From contig CANLRI010000001.1 in assembly GCA_947493585.1 (NCBI GenBank), forward strand, positions 1,178,001 to 1,242,000: a DNA stretch of 64,000 nucleotides, written 5' to 3'. This DNA comes from an uncultured Planococcus sp. (GTDB lineage: Bacteria; Bacillota; Bacilli; Bacillales_A; Planococcaceae). The position numbers and the translations under genes are program-made. Positions 28,605 to 37,011 of this stretch are shown here, in pieces; position 1 is the stretch's first letter; the number at the start of each line of letters is the position of its first letter. A model generated the notes under the pieces. The model was not told where the DNA came from. It did no database searches and was given only the letters and a program-made list of their open reading frames with translations.

Positions 28605-29545
28605 TGGCTGAAAAATTGCTTGAAATCAAGAACCTCAAACAGCATTTCAATGTCGGCAAAGCAAACGAAGTAAAAGCAGTCGATGGCATTTCTTTTGATA
28701 TCTATAAAGGAGAAACGCTTGGCCTTGTAGGCGAGTCAGGTTGTGGGAAATCCACGACCGGCCGCTCGATCATCCGCTTGTACGACGCGACCGATGGCGA
28801 AGTACTTTATGAGGGAGAAAGTGTACACGGCAAGAAGAATAAGAAAGACCTGAAGAAATTCAACCGTAAAATGCAGATGATTTTCCAGGATCCTTACGCT
28901 TCGTTGAATCAACGGATGAAAGTTATGGATATCATCGCAGAAGGCATTGATATCCACGGCTTGGCAAAAGACGCAAGTGACCGCAAGAGAATGGTCTATG
29001 ACTTACTGGAAACGGTTGGCTTAAACAAAGAGCACGCTAACCGCTATCCACATGAATTCTCAGGTGGGCAGCGTCAGCGTCTAGGCATTGCGCGCGCTTT
29101 GGCAGTAGACCCAGACTTTATCATTGCGGATGAGCCGATCTCTGCGCTTGATGTTTCCATCCAAGCGCAGGTTGTCAACTTGCTGAAAGAGCTTCAGGAA
29201 GAAAAAGGCTTGACGTATTTGTTCATCGCCCACGATTTGTCGATGGTTAAATACATTTCAGACCGCATTGGCGTAATGTACTTCGGCAAGTTGGTGGAAT
29301 TGGCGCCAGCGGATGAACTATACGAAAACCCGATGCATCCGTACACGCAATCATTGCTCTCGGCGATTCCGCTTCCGGACCCGAACTATGAACGCAATCG
29401 TACGCGGAAAGCTTACGACCCAGCAGTCCACAATTATGCGGATGGGGAAGATGTGAAAATGCGCGAAGTTTCGCCAAACCATTTTGTAGACTGTTCAGAG
29501 AAAGAATTTGCTGAGATTCAAGAGCATCTAGCAGCCAAAAAATAA
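28604..29545 (+). CDS. oppF: oligopeptide ABC transporter ATP-binding protein OppF
   Basis: A 313-aa ATPase with Walker [10 protein letters not shown], signature [10 protein letters not shown] and Walker [12 protein letters not shown]. The C-terminus ([19 protein letters not shown]) is typical of OppF. It partners OppD in energising OppBC. The start codon overlaps the oppD stop (TAATG). It is the last opp gene. Confidence 0.94.
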   Translation: MAEKLLEIKNLKQHFNVGKANEVKAVDGISFDIYKGETLGLVGESGCGKSTTGRSIIRLYDATDGEVLYEGESVHGKKNKKDLKKFNRKMQMIFQDPYASLNQRMKVMDIIAEGIDIHGLAKDASDRKRMVYDLLETVGLNKEHANRYPHEFSGGQRQRLGIARALAVDPDFIIADEPISALDVSIQAQVVNLLKELQEEKGLTYLFIAHDLSMVKYISDRIGVMYFGKLVELAPADELYENPMHPYTQSLLSAIPLPDPNYERNRTRKAYDPAVHNYADGEDVKMREVSPNHFVDCSEKEFAEIQEHLAAKK

Positions 29546-29552
29546 AACTTGT

Positions 29553-29588
29553 AAAGCGCGTACCTGTTCAAAAGGTGCGTGCTTTTTT
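29553..29588 (+). terminator. intrinsic terminator after the opp operon
   Basis: A 13-base stem with G-T pairs (AAAGCGCGTACCT with AGGTGCGTGCTTT) and six T, 7 bases past the oppF stop. Confidence 0.85.
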
Positions 29589-29721
29589 ATTTTTAAAAGT
29601 CCTGGAAATATCTTCTTATAACAAACAAATGTCTGAGTTTCTCTAAATTTACTAAATTATCCTGCTTAAAGTGTCACAAAATGGTAGACTGAAGAAAAGC
29701 AAAAAAGGTGTGTGAATCTGT

Positions 29722-30921
29722 GTGAAATCCTTGAAATGGCTGGCAGTGTCTTTGGTTCTAATAGGAAGCGCCAGCACTGCGCAAGCGGCTGAAACTGCAA
29801 CTGAAGATTTTTCGACCCGTACATATGAAATAGTCAACATCGACTCTGGGCTGCTTGGGACATCAGAACGTTTTGGCTTTGATTCAGGATTGAATTTCGA
29901 ATACCCTGACGCGGTCCGGGGAATATTTGTCACAGGCAACTCTGCTGGGGGAGCACGTTTTTCTTCTTTGGTTGAGCTCGTCGAGAATACTGATTTAAAT
30001 GCAATGGTTATTGACGTCAAGGAAGACATGGGTCATTTAACGTATACGCCTGAAGCAGATTCCCCGTTGGCTGATAAAGGCATTGGGACTTCATTGATAA
30101 AGAACCCACGAGCAATGCTTGAGCAAATGGAACAGGATCAGATTTATCCCATCGCGCGCGTGGTCGTCTTCAAAGATAGCGTACTTGCAGAACAACATCC
30201 GGAACTTTCCTTTACAGTAGATGGGAAAGTTTGGGCGAATAACAGGGGGGAAGCATTTGTTAACCCCTTTATGAAAGAAGTTTGGGATTATAATGTAGAA
30301 GTAGCAATTGAAGCGGCGAAATTAGGGTTTAAGGAAATCCAATTTGATTATGTGCGTTTTCCGGAAGGATTTGAGCGTTTAGGAGAGCAGTTGGACTACT
30401 CGATGGGCGATTACACAGAATCCAGTTTAGATCCTGTACAGCGCCGTGTGGAAGCTGTGACAGATTTTGTTGCCTACGCGAAAGAAAAACTCGAGCCGTA
30501 TGGCGTAGATGTATCAGTTGATATATTTGGTTATGCAGCAACTTTGCCGGAAGCTCCTGGCATTGGCCAGAACTTCTCGAAAATCTCAGAGAACGTTGAC
30601 GTCATCTCCTCGATGATCTATCCTAGCCACTGGACATCGTATTTCGGAATTGCCAAGCCAGATTTGGAACCGTATAAGCTGGTAGCCGAATATGCAAAAG
30701 TGGAAAACGAAGTGCTTTCCAAGCTGGATGAAGCGCCTGTCTCACGGCCCTGGCTGCAGGATTTCACTGCCAGCTACTTAGGTGACGGTAATTACAAACG
30801 CTACGGCAAGGTGGAAGTAGAAGACCAGATTCGCGCATTGCAAGATCAAGGGATTGATGAATTTCTTCTTTGGAATGCAGGAAACAGTTATTCACCTGGC
30901 GTTGACTACACGCCAGAATAA
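29722..30921 (+). CDS. secreted putative glycoside hydrolase, DUF4015 family
   Basis: A 399-aa protein with a signal peptide (VKSLKWLAVSLVLIGSASTAQA) and a TIM-barrel-like region. Typical DUF4015 features are VRGIFVTGNSAGGARF near the N-terminus, LNAMVIDVKEDMGHLTY, ARVVVFKDSVLAE, FKEIQFDYVRFPEG and DVDVISSMIYPSHW-type strands. Family members are proposed to be glycosyl hydrolases, but no substrate is established. GTG start at 29722 after AAGGTG. B. subtilis has yjbC just before spx; here this gene occupies that place. Confidence 0.8.
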   Translation: MKSLKWLAVSLVLIGSASTAQAAETATEDFSTRTYEIVNIDSGLLGTSERFGFDSGLNFEYPDAVRGIFVTGNSAGGARFSSLVELVENTDLNAMVIDVKEDMGHLTYTPEADSPLADKGIGTSLIKNPRAMLEQMEQDQIYPIARVVVFKDSVLAEQHPELSFTVDGKVWANNRGEAFVNPFMKEVWDYNVEVAIEAAKLGFKEIQFDYVRFPEGFERLGEQLDYSMGDYTESSLDPVQRRVEAVTDFVAYAKEKLEPYGVDVSVDIFGYAATLPEAPGIGQNFSKISENVDVISSMIYPSHWTSYFGIAKPDLEPYKLVAEYAKVENEVLSKLDEAPVSRPWLQDFTASYLGDGNYKRYGKVEVEDQIRALQDQGIDEFLLWNAGNSYSPGVDYTPE

Positions 30922-30928
30922 ACAAAAT

Positions 30929-30967
30929 GCCCTTGCTGTCGCAACAATGACTGGCAGGGGCTTTTTT
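30929..30967 (+). terminator. intrinsic terminator after the DUF4015 gene
   Basis: Stem GCCCTTGC with GCAGGGGC (one G-T pair), followed by seven T. Confidence 0.78.
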
Positions 30968-31322
30968 TAGCTCGTGCAAAATAACAAGTTTGGCGAAGTA
31001 AATGAAACCTTTTTAACAGTAAGACGTACTATATAATAGAAGAATTATTTTCAAAAGAATTTTGTAAATGAGAATAAATTTTTCTTATTAAAGTTTAATT
31101 GATAATAGAAGCGGGTAAATTTCTAATGTATAAGTTTTACAAACTCTCAGAAAATGTAGCGAGACTGTGACAGAATCAATGTTTTTTTAAAATTCTTGCT
31201 GTCAGCTATATATTACTGAAGCCTAATGTTGTATAATGATTGTAGAGCTTCTAAACGATAGTGATTCTAATTTAAGAATGAATTCCTTCAACATCTATGA
31301 ATCCGAAAGGAAGTGCTCCATT
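30968..31322 (+). promoter_or_regulatory. long AT-rich leader of spx
   Basis: This 355-base gap has no plausible gene. It contains at least two perfect TATAAT -10 boxes (31032-31037 and 31232-31237), but neither has a convincing -35 at 17 bases. The length and multiple -10 elements fit the several promoters known for spx in B. subtilis. The upstream frame beginning at 31236 is a non-conserved extension of spx. Confidence 0.45.
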
Positions 31323-31721
31323 ATGATGGTTACATTATTCACTTCTCCAAGCTGTACGTCTTGCCGTAAGGCGAAAGCGTGGTTGGAAGAACATGATATT
31401 CCATATACAGAACGCAATATCTTCTCTGAACCTTTGACTATAAGTGAAATTAAAGAAATATTACGTATGACAGAGGACGGAACGGATGAAATCATTTCGA
31501 CTCGTTCGAAGATCTTCCAAAAACTGAATGTAGACGTAGAGAGCTTGCCATTGCAGCGCCTCTATGAATTGATCCAGGAACATCCGGGCTTATTGAGACG
31601 TCCGATCATCATGGACGAAAAACGCCTGCAAGTTGGTTACAACGAAGATGAAATCCGTCGATTCTTGCCACGCAAAGTGCGCGCATATCAATTGCTAGAA
31701 GCTCAGCGCATGGTCAACTGA
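31323..31721 (+). CDS. spx: global thiol-stress regulator Spx
   Basis: A 132-aa ArsC-fold regulator (131 aa if the second ATG at 31326 is used). It binds the RNA polymerase alpha subunit and reprogrammes transcription under disulfide stress. The redox switch CTSC is at residues 11-14 and the [12 protein letters not shown] alpha-binding region is conserved. The C-terminal tail ends EAQRMVN, close to the ClpXP-recognised tail of B. subtilis Spx. AAAGGAAG lies 9 bases before 31323, which decides the start. SpxH, its ClpXP adaptor, is encoded 5 kb downstream. Confidence 0.96.
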   Translation: MMVTLFTSPSCTSCRKAKAWLEEHDIPYTERNIFSEPLTISEIKEILRMTEDGTDEIISTRSKIFQKLNVDVESLPLQRLYELIQEHPGLLRRPIIMDEKRLQVGYNEDEIRRFLPRKVRAYQLLEAQRMVN

Positions 31722-31733
31722 GAATAATGAAAA

Positions 31734-31784
31734 TAAGCTGTCCGGTCTTTATGGCATTTCATAAGGAATCATGGACGGCTTTTC
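31734..31784 (+). terminator. putative terminator after spx
   Basis: Stem AAGCTGTCC with GGACGGCTT (one G-T pair), a long loop with internal pairing, then TTTC; weak U-tract. Confidence 0.55.
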
Positions 31785-31849
31785 TTTATCCTTTTAACAG
31801 TTCCCACGGGCAAATTTTTAGTTCGGGCGATAGTGGCCATCTTGATTAG

Positions 31850-31878
31850 TTGCAAAAGTCTGTCGATTCGATTAGACT
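31850..31878 (+). promoter_or_regulatory. possible mecA promoter
   Basis: TTGCAA (31850-31855) and TAGACT (31873-31878) are spaced by 17 bases. A perfect TATAAT at 31943-31948 lies closer to mecA but without a good -35. Either could drive mecA. Confidence 0.4.
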
Positions 31879-32017
31879 CTAAGATAATTATCTTCTCGTG
31901 CCGCCTATAGGCAGAAAAATGTTTTTAAGCCTTCAGGAAAGGTATAATGAAGGTAGTAATAAATCACGGCTTTTGAGGAACTTCCTCTTAATCCGATCCG
32001 AAAAGGAGAGGTGTAAA

Positions 32018-32674
32018 ATGGAAATAGAACGCATTAACGACAACACAGTGAAATTTTACATTTCCTATCTTGATGTTGAAGAGCGAGGGTTCAGCCGTGA
32101 CGAAATTTGGTTTAACAGAGACAAAAGCGAAGAGCTTTTCTGGGAAATGATGGATGAAGTCAATGAAGAAGCCGATTTCGTTATGGAAGGGCCGCTTTGG
32201 ATCCAAGTGCAAGCCATGGATAAAGGACTTGAAGTCACTGTCACTCGTGCGCAATTGACGAAAGACGGGCAAAAACTTGATTTGCCGGATGATATAGAAG
32301 AACGCCGCAAGATGTTTTCAGGAGAAGAAGCTGGCTCACAGGAATTTGACGAATTCGAGCCGGTTTATGACGAAGGAGATACGAAGAAACTTGAATTCTC
32401 GTTTGTTCTTTCTGAAGTGGAAGAATTGCTCCCGATTGCTAAGCGTCTCATGTATATGCCGGTCGACACGGCATTGTATCACTTTGACGGAAAGTATTAT
32501 ATGCACGTGAAGTTCGATGAAATCTTGCATTCCGAAAAAGACATTAAAGATCAATTGAGCGTCATCACCGAATACTTGCAACAAACTCCAATGACGATTC
32601 ATCGTCTTGAAGAGTACGGCAAGCCGATCTTTAAAGAAGATGCGCTACCGAATGTATTGCATTATTTCGGATAA
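32018..32674 (+). CDS. mecA: adaptor protein MecA
   Basis: A 218-aa MecA. The N-terminal substrate-binding domain is MEIERINDNTVKFYISYLDVEERGF with FWEMMDEVNEEADF; an acidic linker (residues ~105-125) is followed by the ClpC-binding C-terminal domain (FVLSEVEELLPIAKRL, DTALYHFDGKYYMHVKF). It delivers ComK and other substrates to ClpCP. ATG at 32018 has AAAAGGAGAGG upstream; the longer open frame is not conserved. It lies between spx and coiA, as in B. subtilis. Confidence 0.94.
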   Translation: MEIERINDNTVKFYISYLDVEERGFSRDEIWFNRDKSEELFWEMMDEVNEEADFVMEGPLWIQVQAMDKGLEVTVTRAQLTKDGQKLDLPDDIEERRKMFSGEEAGSQEFDEFEPVYDEGDTKKLEFSFVLSEVEELLPIAKRLMYMPVDTALYHFDGKYYMHVKFDEILHSEKDIKDQLSVITEYLQQTPMTIHRLEEYGKPIFKEDALPNVLHYFG

Positions 32675-32706
32675 AAAACCTCCTCTTAGGAGGTTTTTTT
32701 TTTTTT
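32675..32706 (+). terminator. intrinsic terminator after mecA
   Basis: Stem AAAAACCTCCT with AGGAGGTTTTT, a short loop, and a very long T run directly after the stop codon. Confidence 0.9.
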
Positions 32707-32806
32707 GACATTTAATGTAGTAGACGCTCAAATAACTTTTAGCGGCTAACAGTATTTTTCTGTATTGCGTGCAAAGGACCTTTTGCGTAAACTGAAAAAA
32801 AGGAGA

Positions 32807-33895
32807 GTGATTTATATACTGACAGCGCTCGATAAAGGCCGTTTATTTACGTTGCAAGCCCACCACACAAGGAAACAGCTCATTCAGCTGCGAAAGGAGC
32901 GAAGCTTTCTGTGTCCCGCCTGCGAAGCCCCAGTTATCTTGAAAGTCGGTACGACGAAAATTCCGCACTTTGCCCATCTCCATCAATTCTCCTGTACGCC
33001 AGGCAGTGAACCCGAAACGCTGCTTCACTTGCTTGGGAAATCCCGCTTAGCCTCTTTTTTTCACGATAAAAACCTCGCTGTCCAAATCGAACATTATTTG
33101 CCCCAAATCAAACAGCGCCCTGATTTATTTGCCGGTAAATCGGCTATTGAGTTCCAATGCAGCACATTGTCTGCAGAACAAGTAGTAACTCGCAGCCAAG
33201 GCTACGCTGAAATAGGCCTTCACACCATATGGATTCGTGGCATAGAAGACGTGCCGGTTACAGGGATGGGCATTATTCAAATCCGCCCGTTCGAAAGGGC
33301 AATGTTCCGCGGCAATCGTCTACAACCTCATCTCCTGCAATTCAACCCCAATCATTCCCTCTTCGTCTACTGCTCCAATCTTTTTTATGTACAAGGAAAC
33401 CGTTGGATCGGAAAGGTATCGCTATTGCCGGCCAAAGAGCAAGTTTTTCCTTTTGCCGTGCCGAAAAAAATAATAAAAGAAGAATATCTCCAGGTAATGT
33501 CCCTCATGAAAATCGAAAAGAATAAATACATCCGGTCCCAATTATTCGCGAAAAACCGGATGAGAAATCCGTTTTGGCGATTGAGCTACGAACTCCAGCT
33601 AGATAAGGAAGCCGTTCCAACGATTTTTGGTCTGCCGCTTGCAGGTGGGCACTTGTTTCATGAACATCCTGTTATTTGGCAAATGAAAGCGGCACTGATG
33701 ATCGAGTCAGGAAAACCAGTCGAAGCATTATTAGCTGATGGCTTGGTCAAACTTGCGCCTTCTGTCATAGAGATGGATATGCCTTTGCGGGTGCTTTTGG
33801 CGTATGAAAATCTTTATAGAAATGGCCATTCCGCGTGTTTTTCAGAAGTAATGGATATTTCCTATCATCTGCTTGCAAAAGCGTGGGAAAATTGA
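32807..33895 (+). CDS. coiA: competence protein CoiA
   Basis: About 362 aa. It has an N-terminal zinc-ribbon-like pair (FLCPACEAPVILKVG), HFAH, and a restriction-endonuclease-fold core (KQRPDLFAGKSAIEFQCS) matching the D-ExK pattern of the CoiA nuclease domain. CoiA acts during genetic transformation on incoming DNA. The start is uncertain. GTG at 32807 is very close to AAAGGAG; a CTG at 32819, just before TALDKGRLF, has better spacing; a TTG at 32765 has no ribosome site. It lies between mecA and pepF, as in B. subtilis. Confidence 0.85.
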   Translation: MIYILTALDKGRLFTLQAHHTRKQLIQLRKERSFLCPACEAPVILKVGTTKIPHFAHLHQFSCTPGSEPETLLHLLGKSRLASFFHDKNLAVQIEHYLPQIKQRPDLFAGKSAIEFQCSTLSAEQVVTRSQGYAEIGLHTIWIRGIEDVPVTGMGIIQIRPFERAMFRGNRLQPHLLQFNPNHSLFVYCSNLFYVQGNRWIGKVSLLPAKEQVFPFAVPKKIIKEEYLQVMSLMKIEKNKYIRSQLFAKNRMRNPFWRLSYELQLDKEAVPTIFGLPLAGGHLFHEHPVIWQMKAALMIESGKPVEALLADGLVKLAPSVIEMDMPLRVLLAYENLYRNGHSACFSEVMDISYHLLAKAWEN

Positions 33896-33947
33896 GAAAA
33901 TAAGGTGTAATTCGTTTCCCGAAACAAGGGAAAGAGGAGGCAGCCAA

Positions 33948-35756
33948 ATGACGGAAAAATTAATGACTAGAGATCAAGTGCCTGCAGAACTGACATGGCG
34001 CTTGGAGGATATTTTTGCGACAGATTCACAATGGGAACAAGAGTTCAAAGCCGTCTCGGCACTGTCTGAGAAAGCTGGACAATACGAAGGTACCTTGTCG
34101 GGCGGAGCGGATGCTTTGTACGAGGCTTTGACTTATAAGGATGAGTTATCGGAGCGTTTGCGCAAACTCTATGCATATGCTCATATGCGCTACGACCAAG
34201 ATACGACAAATTCAACGTACCAGGCGATGGACAGCCGCATCAAATCGCTTTTTGCCAAAACGGCCGCAGGCTTATCATTCATGACGCCTGAAATCCTGTC
34301 TTTGGACGAAACAGAACTGAACCGCTATGTAGACCAACATGAGGGATTGAAGTTATACAGGCATGCGCTTGAAGAACTTAACACAATGCGCCCTCACGTA
34401 CTGAAAGCAGAGCAAGAAGCGCTGCTTGCACAATTATCGGAAGTGGTCGGAGCATCTTCCGAAACCTTCGGCATGCTTAACAATGCCGATTTGGAATTCC
34501 CGGAAATCGAAAATGAAGATGGCGAAAAAGTGCAAATCACTCATGGCAATTACATCCGTTTCATGGAAAGTAAAGACCGTCGCGTTCGTGAAGATGCATT
34601 TAAAGCTGTTTATGCAACATATGGAAAATTCCGCAATACCTTTGCTTCTACATTATCGGGAAATGTAAAACGGGATAACGTTCATGCGAGAATCCGTAAC
34701 TACTCGTCGGCCCGCGAAGCGGCACTATCGGATGATCATATTCCGGAAGCTGTATACGATCAACTGGTTGAAACTGTCAACAATAATCTGCATCTATTGC
34801 AGCGCTATGTCGCGCTGCGAAAAGAAGTATTAGGAGTCGACCAAGTCCATATGTACGATATGTATACCCCGCTAGTCAAGGAAGTCAAAATGGAGATTCC
34901 TTATGACAAGGCAACAGGCATGATGCTTGAAGGCTTGCATGCACTCGGCGAAGAATACGTGGGCATCGTCAAATCCGGCATCGACAACCGCTGGGTTGAC
35001 GTAAAAGAAAACAAAGGCAAACGTAGCGGAGCTTATTCTTCCGGCGCATACGGCACAAACCCTTACATCCTAATGAACTGGCAGGATAATGTAGACAACC
35101 TGTTCACGTTGGCGCATGAATTCGGCCATAGCGTTCACAGCCACTACACAAGAGAGAGCCAGCCATTCATCTACGGCGATTATTCGATCTTCGTGGCAGA
35201 AGTCGCATCGACAACGAATGAAGCGTTGTTGAACGAGCACCTGGTCAATACGACAGAAGATGAACAGGAACGTATTTATTTACTTAACCATTGGTTGGAT
35301 GGGTTCCGCGGAACGGTTTTCCGCCAGACGATGTTTGCTGAATTCGAGCACACAATCCACCAGATGGACCAGAACGGTGAAGCTTTGACGGCTGACCGCT
35401 TGACGGAAGTGTATTACGAATTGAACAAGAAGTACTTTGGTGAGGACATGGCGGTAGATGAAGAAATCGGCCTCGAATGGGCACGCATTCCGCATTTCTA
35501 CTATAATTATTATGTCTTTCAGTATGCGACAGGCTTCAGCGCCGCTACAGCATTGAGTAAAAAGATACTGGAAGAAGGAGAACCAGCCGTGGAACGTTAT
35601 ATCAAAGAATTCCTGAAAGCCGGCAGCTCCGACTATCCGATTGAAGTATTGAAAAAAGCCGGTGTCGATATGACTTCTTCCGAGCCGGTCGAAGAGGCGT
35701 GCAAAGTCTTTGCGCAAAAGCTTGAAGAACTTGAAGCCTTGCTGTTGAAGAAATAA
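33948..35756 (+). CDS. pepF: oligoendopeptidase F (M3 zinc metallopeptidase)
   Basis: A 602-aa M3B peptidase with the zinc site LAHEFGHSVHSHY and the downstream ligand Glu in FVAEVASTTNEALL. The N-terminal PepF-type helical region begins TWRLEDIFATDSQWEQEF. It degrades cytoplasmic oligopeptides, plausibly those imported by App and Opp. ATG at 33948 follows AGAGGAGG; a longer frame runs back into coiA. Confidence 0.95.
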   Translation: MTEKLMTRDQVPAELTWRLEDIFATDSQWEQEFKAVSALSEKAGQYEGTLSGGADALYEALTYKDELSERLRKLYAYAHMRYDQDTTNSTYQAMDSRIKSLFAKTAAGLSFMTPEILSLDETELNRYVDQHEGLKLYRHALEELNTMRPHVLKAEQEALLAQLSEVVGASSETFGMLNNADLEFPEIENEDGEKVQITHGNYIRFMESKDRRVREDAFKAVYATYGKFRNTFASTLSGNVKRDNVHARIRNYSSAREAALSDDHIPEAVYDQLVETVNNNLHLLQRYVALRKEVLGVDQVHMYDMYTPLVKEVKMEIPYDKATGMMLEGLHALGEEYVGIVKSGIDNRWVDVKENKGKRSGAYSSGAYGTNPYILMNWQDNVDNLFTLAHEFGHSVHSHYTRESQPFIYGDYSIFVAEVASTTNEALLNEHLVNTTEDEQERIYLLNHWLDGFRGTVFRQTMFAEFEHTIHQMDQNGEALTADRLTEVYYELNKKYFGEDMAVDEEIGLEWARIPHFYYNYYVFQYATGFSAATALSKKILEEGEPAVERYIKEFLKAGSSDYPIEVLKKAGVDMTSSEPVEEACKVFAQKLEELEALLLKK

Positions 35757-35768
35757 GGGCCCAACCAG

Positions 35769-35806
35769 AAAAACCTTTGCAGCAATTAAGCTGCAAAGGT
35801 TTTTTG
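35769..35806 (+). terminator. intrinsic terminator after pepF
   Basis: A 13-bp stem, AAAACCTTTGCAG with CTGCAAAGGTTTT, an 8-base loop and continuing T. The bases from 35807 to about 36000 hold nothing recognisable. Confidence 0.88.
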
Positions 35807-36016
35807 TTAGCTGCCGGTGATGTGCAATGGACTGAAACCGGCGCAAAAAAACTAAGCGGGTGCCCATCATTATTTCACAATGAAAAATTAAGGCGTATAT
35901 CTCGAAGAATATCAGGTAAAAAGTAGAATTAAGCTATTCTATAATAATTTATTTAGAGCTTAATCTCATGAAAGCGCTTGATATTATGACAGATTTGTGA
36001 AAAGGTTTGTGATTTA

Positions 36017-36067
36017 TTGCATTAACTATTATGGCGTGATATTATTAGGTTGTGAAATTAATCACAT
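36017..36067 (+). promoter_or_regulatory. roxS promoter with Rex-like operator
   Basis: A -35 TTGCAT (36017-36022) and -10 TATTAT (36040-36045) are separated by 17 bases. TTGTGAAATTAATCACAT at 36050-36067 overlaps the predicted start. It resembles the Rex box TTGTGAAN4TTCACAA and also contains TGTGA-N6-TCACA, the Fnr/Crp-type palindrome. In B. subtilis RoxS transcription is repressed by Rex, so an NADH-sensing input is likely; Fnr cannot be excluded. Confidence 0.8.
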
Positions 36068-36168
36068 ACAAACATACACCCCTTTGTTTGAGCGTGAACA
36101 TTTCTCCCATCCCCTTTGTGTAAGATATGAAAGGCGCCTTCCGGACGTGGAAGGCGCCTTTCGCTATT
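36054..36168 (+). ncRNA. roxS: RoxS/RsaE small regulatory RNA
   Basis: The sequence from 36054 begins GAAATTAATCACATACAAAC. It then carries two C-rich single-stranded motifs in near-repeated context, ACCCCTTTGTTTG (about 36078-36090) and CATCCCCTTTGTG (about 36108-36120), plus a TTTCTCCC stretch. These are the conserved features of RsaE of staphylococci and RoxS of B. subtilis. A 14-bp hairpin (36129-36142 with 36149-36162) closes the RNA. The length of about 115 nt equals that of RoxS. In B. subtilis it lies near yjbH (spxH), as here. It represses central-metabolism and redox mRNAs by pairing its C-rich loops to Shine-Dalgarno regions. Confidence 0.9.
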
Positions 36169-36181
36169 TATAGTAGAAGAA

Positions 36182-36220
36182 AAAATAAGCTAAGCTCCTA
36201 TTGGGGGCTTAGCTTATTTT
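36182..36220 (-). terminator. terminator overlapping the end of spxH
   Basis: A 17-bp stem has arms 36182-36198 and 36204-36220 (AAAATAAGCTAAGCTCC and its complement, one G-T). The descending arm on the minus strand ends in a T run. The spxH stop codon (36214-36216) lies inside the stem. Confidence 0.8.
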
Positions 36221-37011
36221 ACTTTCCACAAGGTCTCGTCTTGCATTGGAATACGTTCTAGTTTTTGTTGCAGGACTTGCTTTTTCAGTTCACGTTCTGC
36301 GGTTTGTTCACTAATATTATAGATGCTCGCCACTTCATGGGTAGCCATTGTTGGATATTTGATAAATAGGTCATCGAGAGAAGGCGGGGATTGCCGGTTG
36401 AGCCGGTCTTTTCCCAGCATTTCCTGTAGGATGGTCAAATAGACGTCGTATGAATAAAGGCCTGAAACTTTGACGCCTTCGTCTTCGATGCATTCGTTGA
36501 AAAAGACGATGCTTGGCACTTCGGAAATTTCCATTTCCCGTGTGATGCGGAGATCGCATTGAAAAGCTTTTGCGCTGTGGACTGAATGGAAATCATCTTT
36601 GAATTCATCTTGATCCAACTCAGCTTCTTCGGCAATTTCAAGCAGCACATCGTAGGATGTAACATTTCTTGATTGCAAAAAGAGCTGTTCTTGCAGTTTG
36701 TACAGGAATCGATTGCCTGCCCGTTTGCCCTGAAGCTCTGCCGCTTTAATGGCGACTGAGGGAAGTGCGGGATGCTCGAGTTCATCACCGGTCATATCAG
36801 CATTTTTTATGCTCATGTTCAGGGCGGATAATTGTGTACTCAAGATCATCCGCATTGAAAAATAGTGGCCGTACTCAATTTGCATTTTGCGGATGATGGA
36901 TTGAAGTTCCCAGCATGCGGGATTCATCGGATCCATGAACACGTACAATTCCATTGGTTTGCAGGAAACTTGGTGTTCGCGGATATCCTCTGCCAGATCC
37001 AGGTTGCTCAC
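36214..37011 (-). CDS. spxH: ClpXP adaptor SpxH (YjbH), DsbA-like fold
   Basis: A 265-aa adaptor that presents Spx to ClpXP for degradation. It has the thioredoxin/DsbA-like start ELYVFMDPMNPACWELQSI, the IEYGHYFSMRMILS strand-helix, a cis-Pro-like EVPSIVFFN and a C-terminal winged-helix-like tail (YPTMATHEVASIYNISEQTAERELKK). Where relatives usually have a CPxC-type pair after the first strand, this protein reads N30-P-A-C33, so only one cysteine remains. GTG start at 37011 overlaps the hemoglobin gene stop (GTGA), giving translational coupling. Confidence 0.9.
   Translation of the reverse strand: MSNLDLAEDIREHQVSCKPMELYVFMDPMNPACWELQSIIRKMQIEYGHYFSMRMILSTQLSALNMSIKNADMTGDELEHPALPSVAIKAAELQGKRAGNRFLYKLQEQLFLQSRNVTSYDVLLEIAEEAELDQDEFKDDFHSVHSAKAFQCDLRITREMEISEVPSIVFFNECIEDEGVKVSGLYSYDVYLTILQEMLGKDRLNRQSPPSLDDLFIKYPTMATHEVASIYNISEQTAERELKKQVLQQKLERIPMQDETLWKVK

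Noticed and set aside
30968..31322. Small RNA or extra gene upstream of spx
   Set aside because: Two -10-like boxes exist but there is no terminator or conserved motif before spx; the region is better explained as multiple spx promoters.
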